From positions 10,553,246-10,617,245 of the forward strand of contig CM055098.1 in NCBI GenBank assembly GCA_029204225.1: a DNA stretch of 64,000 nucleotides, written 5' to 3'. Both the position numbers and the translations under genes were made by a program. Source of the DNA: Diphasiastrum complanatum (taxonomy: Eukaryota; Streptophyta; Lycopodiopsida; Lycopodiales; Lycopodiaceae). A model generated the notes under the pieces. It was given only the letters and a program-made list of their open reading frames with translations. It was not told the DNA's origin and did no database searches. Positions 28,964 through 41,500 of the stretch are shown here, in pieces (the stretch's first letter is position 1; every line of letters begins with the position of its first letter).

Positions 28964-29030
<67 letters not shown>

Positions 29031-32000
29031 GGATCTGGGCGCCAGCGGATCTCCATGGCCTAGCGATGGCTGTCCTCCATCGCACCTGCTCCATCTGCTG
29101 GCGGATCTGCTGGCCTCCATTGCATTTCTGCATTGCACATGTCCTCCATCGCTGATTTGCTGGCTCCCTGATCTGCTGGCTCCATCGCTGTCTTCCATCG
29201 CACCTTGTTGTCCCTCATCACTGATCTGCTGGATCCCTCATAATGCCACGTTGCAAAGGAGTCGTTGCCACCACTTTTGAACCATCCTCCGTCTCCAACA
29301 ATGCTTCAACATCTTCCTTACACCTAGATCCAGCTACCCCTCCTCCTTCTATGCCTGTTGCGGTTCCTATCTCTCCATCAAACCCTATTCTTGACAATAG
29401 TGAAACCACTGTAGCTATTCCCTTGACTCCAAACACTCCAGAAGCACCTATTTCTCTCCCTCCATATGCATTGGTCAAACTTCTTTGGGATGATCAACTC
29501 CGTCTATTTGAATATCTCAACAATCACAGAGAGCAACTGGCTTCTCATGATTCCCTGCATCGCATCTTCAAAAGTTGGATACTTCCATTCAAGAACTCAA
29601 GAACGAAGTTACAGTTATAAAAAGTGAAACCTCTTCCCAAATCGCTACTTCGGCAAAAATCCAGCAACTCGAAAATCAGGTGAAACAAAACCATACGGCT
29701 GTCCAGTCATGGGCAGATATGCTTAAAGGTTCGTCTCCAATTATCTCTCCACCTCCACCTTCACCTTCGCTTATCTCAGCCACGTTCACTGAGAGTCTTT
29801 TGCGAGAGCATAAAGCTCTCAATGTTCATGTTAGAGGTATTCCGAACTCTCAAAATGTTGTTGCAGAAGCTGAGAAGTTTTTGGAAGGAAATCTTCAACA
29901 CCATAGCAAAGGAATGGAAACTGCCTGGCGACCTAAGAAGGACCTAGATACTCTTGTCATCCGCTTCACATCTGTGTCTCACCGGCGTGAAGTTCTTGGG
30001 AAGAGATTCAAATTGCGGAAACCAAAATTCACCTGGACGAAGATCTTACCTTCATCCAAGTTCAAGAACGTAAGAAGGGAAGACAAGAAGCTCTATTAAC
30101 TGGCAAACGGCTTATCTATCGTGATGGTATTATCAGACTGGTAGATCGAAAGCCTATAGTTAATGATAATTCTGAGATAGAATTTGAGACAGAGAAATGA
30201 AGAGATGTCCAGTTGAACATGTAAATGGTCTACGTACCATATAATCCTGGCTATATGACTCTCTTCCTAGTTAGTTAGTTCGTTTTTTCTGCTTTGATGG
30301 CACTAATCCATCTTGTGTCCAACTTAGTTGATGTGCTTGTTCGTCTTATACGCCTTTGGCATGGAAAAGACGTTAATAAAGCTTTCTTTCTTTCTTTCTC
30401 TCACTAATTGTTGAATGCCCATTTGTTTGCTTGCATTGATTTTCTTTTCCAACTATTTGTGGTTTTTTAGGTGCCTTGACATTACGTTTTGATGTTTCCC
30501 TTTCAATTTCACAAAAAATAGAAGATACATGTTCTATATGGATCATGGGAGATTTTCCCATGTTCCGTGATGGAGCCACATTCAAAATAGGGTCGTTTCA
30601 TATGTCTTGAATCCATGGGTTGAAGATTGTAAGTGTAAGTTTTGGCATGATATTGATATTGTTCTCTTGTTTAAAAGTGTATGTTGCTCACACAATAAAG
30701 ATTACACTTGGATGCATTGTTTGATGTGTAGTGTATCTTTCTAAATATGGAAGATGTTACTTGTATGCTTGCATGCATGTGCATTATGCCTTTGATCATA
30801 AATTGTTGCTAGAGCACTTCTATGCAGTGTGACCACAAGTAGGCATTATCTTCTTGAAATTTCATTACCAATCTGCTTATGATAAATTAGAACTTAAGAT
30901 TTTGGCTTTTGTTTGATAATGTAAATTCTTGTTTTAGCCTTGTAGTAAGCCATCAATGAAAGAGGAAGTAGAATACAGACATTGTTCTCATTTTGTGTCC
31001 TTGTTTGTTGTGCACTGTATGATGTAGAAAATGCCATATTTGCATTGATGTATTTACTTGTTTAAGGGGCTCCTTTTTATTTTTTTCTAAGATTGAGTTG
31101 CATTTTGGGTACCATAAAATTCGCATAAGCTTGGTTATTGATATCAAGTTTTTTATGGTACTTATGTTGGTTCTTATGGTTTGCATTTTGGTATTTCAAG
31201 GATTTTTTTGGTTCACAATTGTTAATCGTCTCTACTTTACTATTGCTTTTGCATGCCTGCTTGAGCATGAGCTTTTTGAGAAAGGATTCATTGTTTTGTT
31301 TATAGAAGGTGCTATTTTATGCTTGTTAAGCTTGCTTCTATTCACAATTGGTCATCAACTTAGCCAATCGCTTGATCTCTCCAATCATACCTTTGCTTGT
31401 ATGTACCCTTTGTATAAATTGTACACAATAGTGATTTGCCAGTCAAAATCTTGTTTGTGGCTTATCTGAGTATTGATACTTGAAAATAGCATCTCCAAAG
31501 CACTTGCTATTGGTTAATAACGCTTTACTCAAGAAACTGTTATTTCAAAATGGTATTAATAAATATCCACTTAGGTGTTGTTGTGCCTCAAGATGATAGT
31601 CCTAGCTTATGAGTTCTCAAACTTACATCTTGGGAAATTAATTACTCGATATATTAGAAAGAGTGATGGGTATTGTTTTTTGTTATCTCCTTTCATTTCT
31701 ATCTCTTATGGCGTTTGAGTGGTAACTACCGTCTATCTTCCGTAATTGACCTTGGATGGCTTGATCTTCCTCTTTTAGATTTTGGTAGTTGTTGAGATAG
31801 TTCATAAAGTTGCTCCTTTTTTTGTGGTCAATAATGTCACATTGTCTTGCGGTAGCTCAATCTTCATTATTCAAGAACTTTAGATTTTGAGAGCTTTGAG
31901 CTTTATTGGTGCCATCATCCTTTTTGTACTTGCTTATTGATCATTGTATAGTGGAATTAAATTTGATGTATCTAACCTGTTAGAGACAAAATAATCTTTA

Positions 32001-32494
32001 CAGATTGTTTGTCAGGCTTGTTTGCATGGCAGTGTACACTGATTTTGATGGTGAGCGAAAATATCTTCCTCAATATTTTAAGTTTACGACTTCAAATCCT
32101 ATATCTGTGAGAACAAAGGTGAGCGGGAGGGCCTAGTTGAAGACTACTATTGACAATATTTCTTTTACTGGTTAAGTTCACGAGTGACGAGAATTCTTTG
32201 CACTTTCATAGTTGCTCTTTTCCTTATGATGGTCTGATTCCAAAACAAGTAGAGACATGGTAAAGTGAAACTAGAATGCTGTACTTGGTATTTTCTATTG
32301 TGGTCAAGAGATTGAGATGTGGATTTTTTAACACTTATTTCATGTAAATTATTTTATATACTTATGTAAAAATCTAGTGTTGAGGTGACGAATTGGCTCT
32401 TGTGCCCTTGTTTCTTGGTCTTGCAGGTGCGGAACCTGAAGGTATGTTCCTTGTCCTTTCCGAGCATGCAATAGCTTTCCTTGTCCTCCCCCCC

Positions 32495-32529
<35 letters not shown>

Positions 32530-35500
32530 CATCATGAAGTTGTTTCTCAACTTTTTGCTTGACATTTTTGAGATATTTTTGACAATTCATGTAGCTATGG
32601 CTAGTGTATGTTTTGGATATATCACTGGCCAATAGTTTGGCTAAAAAAATTGCCCTCAAGTAGCTTATCAAAATTTGGTCAATGGGACATGAAATTTAGG
32701 GGAATGTTCATCAACTTCGTCTTTTAAGATTATAAGGCTGGTCATAGGTGTACACATGAGGTCATTCTTTAATTCCCTTAGCGGATGCTGTGCTATTTCT
32801 ACCAAATTAATGTTTGGTGCAGGATATCACCTACTTGGAAGCTTGCATAGAAAATCAAACCAAGTCACAACTCTTTATGGACCATGTGCGGTTTGATCCT
32901 ACACCACCGTGGACAGTAGCAGTTTTGGGCGTGGATAACGATGCTAATGAGTCTACTGGACCCATCAGGTGTGAACATTTGCTTCTTAGTGGAGCTCTTC
33001 TATTATGAAGTTGAAATATTCAATGGTTGCTTAGTCAAAGTTGCCAATACTTAATCTTATGCAGCAAATACCTTCCAATTTTGTATGTGTGATTGGCTAT
33101 CTCAACATATATATGGGTTTCTATTTTCTTCCAGAGAAAATTGAAATTTATGGATCAATGTCTTTAATACCAAGGTGATGTGAGTTGTGTACATAAAAGT
33201 AGGAATGTCTTGTTTTGGAATGAATGAATCTCCATGAGGGGACTTATTGTTCTCGCAACACTCAAAATCAATGAAATGCTATAAGATGCATAATAGTTTT
33301 TCTACATTCGCATACTAGTCGTTGTGATGTCAGACTTTTTTTTCTTAGAAGCTCCACCTTGTTTCGACACATGGACAATAAAGTGATGTTAATCATTACA
33401 TGCTACCTATCTAGCTGTTGGAACTGTCTCTATTGAGTAGATACTAGATACTGCATAATATAGAGCTGGAGTCTGGACATTCATTGGAAGTGGTGAGCTG
33501 GCAACTAGTTCTATAGTGGGGTTTGGGAGCTCTTTTGAATGTGATTGTAATTTGAACATTGGAATGTACCATATACCCTTGCTTCCACAAATGGATGCTC
33601 TAGTGATACCTTGTTATTTTCCCACATCAAGTTGCAATGTTGATGGAAAGATATTCTAACAGCACACTACATATTTCAAACTATTATTACAGCACCTCGC
33701 CTACACATCCATCTACATACAAACGGCTCATCATTGTGTATCTACTGAGGCACATCCTACTCGTTTACCACGATGTTTGCACCATAGACTCTCACCATGA
33801 GTCATTTATGACATTTGCAGCTGCCAAAACTCTCTCACAAACCCTCTCAAGCAAGCAAGCAAAAGAAACCTAAATGGGCGGAAATATCCACCCTTTTGGG
33901 TTTCTTTTTCAGCAGACAGTTTGAAAGGTGTTCCGGTTCAACAAACTAGGGCCGTTCGAACCACTACCAGATTCGAGATTTGAACCTTGATCTGTGGAAA
34001 CATTGAATCAAATAATCACAAAGTAAAACCTAGAATAGGTGCTAGTGGAGTATCCACATTATTATTATCTGCTTAATTTTCTTCAATAATTATTTTGGAC
34101 ATGTGACAGACTTTGTTGAAATTAAAGTTGCAATATCTTTATCTTAGAAGTTTCAGAATGAAGCCTGAAATGCTCCAGGCTTTGTTCATTTTGAGTAGAG
34201 ATGAGCAGTACGGGGAAGATATTATCGCATTGAAAAGTTGGGACGTGCTCAAACACATTACTTTTGGCTGATGATATGTCGAAAAGGGTTTTTAGCTTAC
34301 CAAGAATCTGATTGTAAATTTGTAAGTCACTAATCTTCTTACACTTTAGTGCAGCAAGTATATGAAGCAGCTGAAGCTAATAGGTGCGAATGGAGGCGCT
34401 CGACACTACTTGTTTCAGCTGAGGAGGCCTCAGACTGCATCCGTCACACTTGATGGCAATAACACGCTTGGAAAATTAGAGTTAATGTGGAGGACAACAC
34501 TTGGTGAACCTGGTCGTCTCCAAACGCAGCAAATACTTGGGACAGTGAGTACCACTTTTCAGTTTTTTAACAAGTGTTGCTTGCAGTATTGTAGTTCTGA
34601 AGATCTGTGAAATATGATTTCTCAGTGGTTGTAGAGGATGGAACTTTGTTGCATGCCCTAGTACTAACTTTTAAATCTAGGGAGCATTAGAAAGGTGCTG
34701 CCAAAACACAAGCAGGGGAACTTATTTCTCAGTTGTCTTGATTGGGCCTCCTGAAGCTGAAAATAATTCTGTTACAAATTCAATCAGCTCAGGATCTTCA
34801 AAGCTCCTCTGAATATCTTGTCATGATATCAGGCCAAAACATCCTGGAGCATCATCTAGCTTTCAATGTATCAAAATAAATCAAATTGAACAACTATGAT
34901 CAATTGAGTGAACTGATCACATTCGAGAGGATGAATTTATCACATCTGGAAAGAAAACCTGAAATAAGTAAATGATACTGTATGTGGTCTTTTTTGGAAT
35001 ATTTGAACTTTTTTTTTGGAAGAAAGGGGAGTCGTGAAATAATGATAACCCCTAAGTTGTAATTGCAAAATATGATTTGATGGCGGACTCTCCATCTTTG
35101 CTGAAAAGCAAAGGTTCTAGACAATCTATCAAGTGGTAACACTTCATGTTAACCTTAAATTATCATTTTTGCATGCAGCCTATACCACGAAAGGATGTGG
35201 AATTACAAGTTATGGAGCTTCCTTCACACGTTACCCTCGAGCAACCTTTTCTTGTATGGGTTTCCTCATCTACATCATTTATTTCTATTTTATAGTTGAG
35301 TTACTTATGCTGTCTTTTCTTATATTGACTGCCTTAAAAAAACTTCTTACTTTTGGATTTGTAATGTCTTCCAATTTTTTTTTGGGCATGCCATATATCA
35401 ACAATATGGGGAATGTCATTTGGATCTTATAGAAATAAAATTGAGGGCAGATTCTGAAATGCGTTAAGCTTTAGTTTGTTTTGAATGGAACCAAAACTCG

Positions 35501-38500
35501 AATACACAATAAGTTGCAAGTCATTCCTAAAGTCCCACACAATAGGTGTCGAGCCACTCTCAAGGCGAGAAACTGGACCTGATAATGTGTGAGCTCTTTC
35601 AATTATGCTAGGATTTTTAGTTGTGTTTTAGAAGCTCTGGATGTTGTGACTCTGTTTTGCAATTGTATTCCATAGTGTGCTAGCTCCTTAGAGCAGGAAC
35701 TGCTAGATGCATGTGGAGCAATGCAAGCAACAAGTAAATAAATGAGCGATTTCTGCCAAAGTAAAAATCGAAAGTAGTGGTGATAACCACTCAAAAGTAA
35801 GGTTTCAAATCCCTAAGTCTGCAATGTCACTGGTATAATCTACAAGTGAAGGATGGGAAAGTGGTTAAAACCACACTACTTCTTCCTTATGTACCAATAA
35901 GAATTCCCATCGTGAAAACTGATCAAAATAAGGTTAGCACACCATCGATGATGAACGCTCAACTACCACCTTAGGGACCCAACTCCCTTGGGTCCTGAAC
36001 GCAGACTTGAGACTAGACGATGACTGGGCCTGTAGACTTGACCGGTGACTCGTGAACCTGCATGTTTGCCACATGTCATGTGATCCAGGAGTGCACATGG
36101 CTTGGAGTCTCTCCTTGGAGGTATACAAGGGGAGGAGAACTCATTTGCCATCCATTCTGTTTACCTAGGAGGAGGTGGATGGAGAGCGTAAGCACGGCCA
36201 GGATGTATTGCTAGCGTGAGGCAGGAGATGGCTGAGAGCCTAGGCAGTGGTATGGGACGCCGTCTGGGATGGAGGTCGAATCCAGCTTGATATGGTCACA
36301 GGCCAGGGCACGGTGGGTGGACCTGGATTAGGTCCTACGGCGGGGTGGAACGTGAATCGTTCGGTCTCTTGTGGTTAACCGGCACCTGGAGGTTTGCAGT
36401 AAGTAAGTTTGTAACACCACCCATCCATAGACACTACTATCTCACTCGTGTGCGTTGGAGCTATAGACACCAATCAAGCACACTAAGGTCCCCAACCGAG
36501 CACGATGTCCCATACCATTGCAAAACATCGTCAACCATCACACACCTACATCTTGACACTAGAGTGGCAAACATCTTGGCATAAGCACATGAATGAACCA
36601 TCCATGCGTCGAAAGAATGAATTGCCCATTCCAGGTGGATTCGGTCTCTTGTGGTTAACCGGCACCTAGAGGTTTGCAGTAAGTAAGTTTGTAACACATG
36701 GTATCAGAGCCACTGCATGCTAAAAGCAGGTGCATTGATCCGTAGAGTTTCTCTTGTAAGTTTTGGCGCTTCTGACGGATTTCAAAACGGGTTTAAAACG
36801 CATTTTTTATGTGTCTTTTTCTATTCTTCCTTCCCCTGTTTTTTTTGAAAAATTCACGTAAAAGTTTTCTAAAAAAAAATGGTTGGGGCCCTAAGGAGGA
36901 CCTGCCACGTGGCATTGTCCAAGGTGGGACAGGTGGCGGTTCTTCCTATTGAGAATCCGCTCAGAAATTGTGGATTCTTAGTCGCGATGGTTCCCTCCTC
37001 AGATCCAAACAAAAACGTGATTTCTTCATCGCTGTTTGACCAGCGGGAGTGTCCAAAAAGCTTTGAGAAAACCTGCCACGTGGCATCTTATGGGCCAGGA
37101 GAGGTGGCAGCTGGAAGCGCCCTCCTGTTGCGATGTATGTCAGATCTTCAGCTGAGTAAATTGGGGCCCTTCCTGAAAATCTACATCAGTTTTCCTCTTC
37201 CTATTGCTGTCTGCCAGCGATGGACAGGTGGAAGGAAAACTAGAGATAGAAGGGGAGAAGGGAACTATAGGCCACCTGGCAGTTTGCTAGGAGAAGGCCA
37301 GAAGGCTGAGGTGGAGGCTAGGTGGCAGGGCAAGGCCACTTGGCAGATGGTAGGATGGCATGAAGAGGGAGGTATGCCTCTTCTATGCATCTGTTTTGTG
37401 TGACAAGAGGTGGAGGTGGTGGTGCATCCTTCTCTTTGCTCTCTCTTATTCCTCTTGGCAGCCATGGACAATACCATTTGGTTTGTGAAGAGACAGCAAG
37501 AGTAGCCTTGTATCTGCCTTCCTTGAGTAGCTTTTGATTCTTTTCTATCATCTCTTCTTAATTCACCTCTCTTCTCTTTGTAAAAATGGAGCCTACTCCT
37601 ACTACACAGCCTATGTCCCCTGTTCGTGGACCTTTTTAGAAGTTTTCTTTGGGTTTTGACCAACCCTCATATTGATATAGGGGTTGGGAGGTTCACATCA
37701 TAGAAGTGGTTGAATGAGCATGTAAAAAGGCGCAAAAGCATTGCATCTACTATGACTAACAAAGACTTGGTTTTAGGCATCTCAAAAAGAGGAAAATGGA
37801 AAGATTCAAGTCTGGAAATTGCAAATAATAGCTGTTATCTGCACCTGTCCACTACCCAAATCAAGCACTGGATTGGGGAGCTAAGAATATCTGCCTCTGT
37901 CTTAGACCCTGATGCTTTGATGCTGGCTATGAACAGTCTACAGCAACAGATTGTGGATATGCAAGCAAAGCACAGTCGGGATCAGCAGGATCTCAAGGAA
38001 TTGACGCAGCTAAGGCAATTGGTGCATCAACCCTTGTTCACTCCTGAAGTTTTTGCTGGGCAAAAGAAGGATAGAACCCCGGAGGCGGTCTTGCAATGGC
38101 TGGATCGATGGAATTCGCATTTTTCCATGCACGATTCATCCGAGGACAACAAGATCAATCTAGCCGTCATGTACCTGCGAGGTAAAGCATTTACCTGGTG
38201 GCAAGATATAAGGGGTAATCCTGAAGTTCCTAGGAATTGGGAGGATTTTTGTAAGGCCTTTAAGGCGGCCTTCCTTCCTATTCTTGATGATTTTGAATTT
38301 TACCGTCAGTATGCAACAATCCATATGGGGAACCGGCCTCTGGATCAGTATTTACAAGAATTTCAAGAGGTCTATTCTCGTTTTGCAACTAGAATAGATC
38401 CTTTGTTGGTAAAGTTGCATTTTAGAGACTACCAGCTAGAGGTTAGGAGGAACTAGCCTCTTACCCTCGAGGATGCTGTTCGCTTCGCCAGAATCTGTGA

Positions 38501-41500
38501 TGATACTCGTATGATAGCTAAGCCTGAGACTGGTGTCTTGCCTGACGTAAAGGGTAAGAGGCCTTTCTTTCCAAAGAAATCGAAAGATAAGACAAAGGAA
38601 GGGGTTTCAGGTTCAGGGAAATCGAAGAAAAGATCTACCTTGGACCAGGAAACCTTCATGAAAGCCAGAAGCGACAGTTTATGCTTCAATTGCATGGAAC
38701 CAGGTCATGTCGCGAAGGAATGTCCACTATGTAACACACAGTTTGTCGTTCTACATAACTCGCCAGAAGGTGAAATTTTTAGGAAACTTAGACAAGAATT
38801 TAACGATGTATTTCCTGAGCCGCTTCTTGTGGGTCTTCCCCCCTCTAGGGGTGTTGACCATGGTATTAAACTGATTCCTGGTAGTTCTCCTATATCACTG
38901 TATCCATATAGGATGAGTACTACTGAAGAGGATGAGGTTTATAGGCAACTGCAAAATTACCTATCTTGACACTAGAGTGGCAAACATCTTGGCATAAGCA
39001 CATGAATGAGCCATCCATGCGTCGAAAGAATGAATTGCCCATTCCATGGAGATCCTCCTCTATATACATAGTACATGTGGGTTTACCTCCACCAACATGG
39101 CCACATCTTGACCATTGACACATGCATACTGATGTGTGTCGCACCAAAACTATTTATAGCTCAAGACAATCCCTTACAATGAGATCATCACCTGAAGTTA
39201 GTCGTTGCTTGCATTTTCGGGTCACATGATTCATTCTTACCCACTCATCCTTTACTATGTACACAACATTTGAGAATTTCAAAGCTCTCCTGCATTTCAA
39301 TGCAGACTACTATTGGAATCCCCATCGTCAAAACCGATTCAAGTAAGGTTAGCACATCTCTGATGATGAATGCTCAAGTACCGACCTTCCTTAGAGACAC
39401 TACCGTCTCACAACCTCGTGCACTGGAGCTATAGATAACAATCAAGTACACTCAAGTCTCCAACCAATTACGACGTCCCATACTGCCACAACTCACCTTC
39501 AACCATCACATACCTACATTTGAGAGTAGCAAGCATTCTAGCATAAGCACATGAAATCCGCCTTACGGTAGAATGCATTGCCCATTCCATGGAAATTCAC
39601 CTCTATATAAATAGTATAGGTGGGGTTACCTCCACCAACATGGCCATGCACAAACCATTGACATGCACTTATTGATGTAGGCCACCAAGCATGAATTACC
39701 CCTTGCCATTAGGATATTGACATATGGCATCAAACTTTCTATAGCTCCAGACCTATGTCCCATCTCGTATAATGAGATCGTCACCTTAGGTTAGTCGTTG
39801 CATGCCCTTGCAAGTATACAACATTCCCTACCCCTTTAGGAACCTCCTCCTAAAGGGAGCAAAGCAGGGATATCCAGTCTTAGGTAGTCTTCTCTTTCCC
39901 AAGTGTCCTCATCATTTGACCTTCCTTTCCAAGCACTAGATACTTAGACACCATATAGTTTCTCAATTGACATTAACGAATGTTGACAATTTCTCTAATA
40001 TTATAGGTACAATCGTTCAATTCAAATTGTCGTTCCTTTAAATGGCTTACATGGAATACAAGATGTACCCCAACTTTAGTTGGGAGATCTTGTGGATAAG
40101 TGACCAAATTGATTTTCTTCACAATCTTGTATAAATTGTTATATCAAGGAAATAGTTTGTAGCATTTCCTAGTTTGTAGTACCTGAGAATCAAAAGGGAG
40201 TGTAGGAAAGCAAGAGTCAAGTCACCAAGATCTAGTTATCAATTCATCTCCACAAGAAACAAGAGAGAAGAGGTTGGGCGCCCAACTCGAAGAGAGAGAG
40301 AGAGAAAACAACAACAAGAGCAATGGAGAGCAATGCTTAGCCAAACTGTAAAATGTGACACAATAAGCCAATATGTACTCTACCTACTTACTGACTGTAG
40401 GGCACCCCCAAAAGTCAAGATAGGGCCCCTAAACCAACTTAGACCCCTAAGGACCCACGAGTCAGTACATGACCAAAATTGGGTCCAACTGAACTTAAGA
40501 CAAACTTAAGATGGCCTAAATAACTAAATACCCATGGTTACACAAATCTCGACCTTTTGGGTCAAAGTAACCTATGGATTAACTTCAGCATAGTCATTTA
40601 TTTCTAACACCCTCCTTAAATGACAATGCAAAAACTGAAATCTTCACTAATGTAATAAAACCAACACGTGGTATTACATTTAGAGCTTTGCATAAAGCTT
40701 CAAATCTGACTCTAGGCAATGCCTTAGTGAAGAGGTCCGCAATATTATCCTCTGTAGGACAATACTCAAGTAAAATGTCGCCATCATGAAGTCTCTCCCG
40801 AACAAAGTGATAATGGATCTCGATGTGCTTCGTCCTCGCATGAAAAACAAGATTCCGTGCAATGGCAATAGCACTTTGACTATCACTCAAGATAAGAGTG
40901 GCTGAGGGCTCGCCAAACTCCATGTCAACAAATAGTCTTCTCAGCCATAAACACTCCGTTGATATCGCTCTATATTCTGCCTCACTAGAAGAAGTAGCAA
41001 CAGTGGGCTGCTTTATACTTGACCAAGAAATTGTAGAATTTCCATAGAAAAAGCAATGTCCACTTGTAGAGCGTCTAGTGTCTTGATCTCCACCCCAATC
41101 CGAGTCACTAAAACCAACCAAACATGCATCATCACAAGCAGGAAAAACCAGTCCATGACTTCTTGTTCCTTAAAGATATCGAAAGATCTTCAACGCTTTC
41201 CAATGTGATGTCATCGGGGCATGCATGAATTGACTCATGAGTGAGACACTATAAGAAATGTCCGGTCTTGAATTACATAGGTAAATGAGACAGCCAATAG
41301 CTTGACAATATAAAGTAGTATCAAATGGTTCATCATCACCTTGACTACTTAATTTTAGACCTGTCTACATAGGTGTAGCAACCGGCTTGCAATCTTCCAT
41401 CTTGAACCGCTTCAAAATCTGCCCAATGTAGCGTTCTTGAGAGATGAAAATTCCAGCCCCTTCTTGTACAAATTCAAGACCAAGATAAAAGTGCAATAGG

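Larger units (their letters stand above)
23356..28967 (-). mobile_element. Young Ty1/copia retrotransposon in a (CT)n run
   Basis: LTRs 23356-23796 and 28535-28967, which by eye differ at only a handful of positions. Primer site gctctgatacca at 28523-28534 (minus-strand TGGTATCAGAGC). Polypurine tract AAGGAGGT just before the 3' LTR (23797-23804). Gag, integrase, RT and RNase H are in copia order. Both flanks are CT repeats (23343-23355 and 28968-29028). The outer tip of the 5' LTR lacks its last 8 bp or so (ttctaaca) and runs straight into CT. Despite its youth, the protease core is deleted and two frames are shifted, so it is probably non-autonomous. Confidence 0.92.

Noticed and set aside
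31098-31469. 123-codon hydrophobic ORF in intron 3
   Set aside because: T-rich composition gives Phe/Leu/Ile; no conserved motif and no splice or promoter context.
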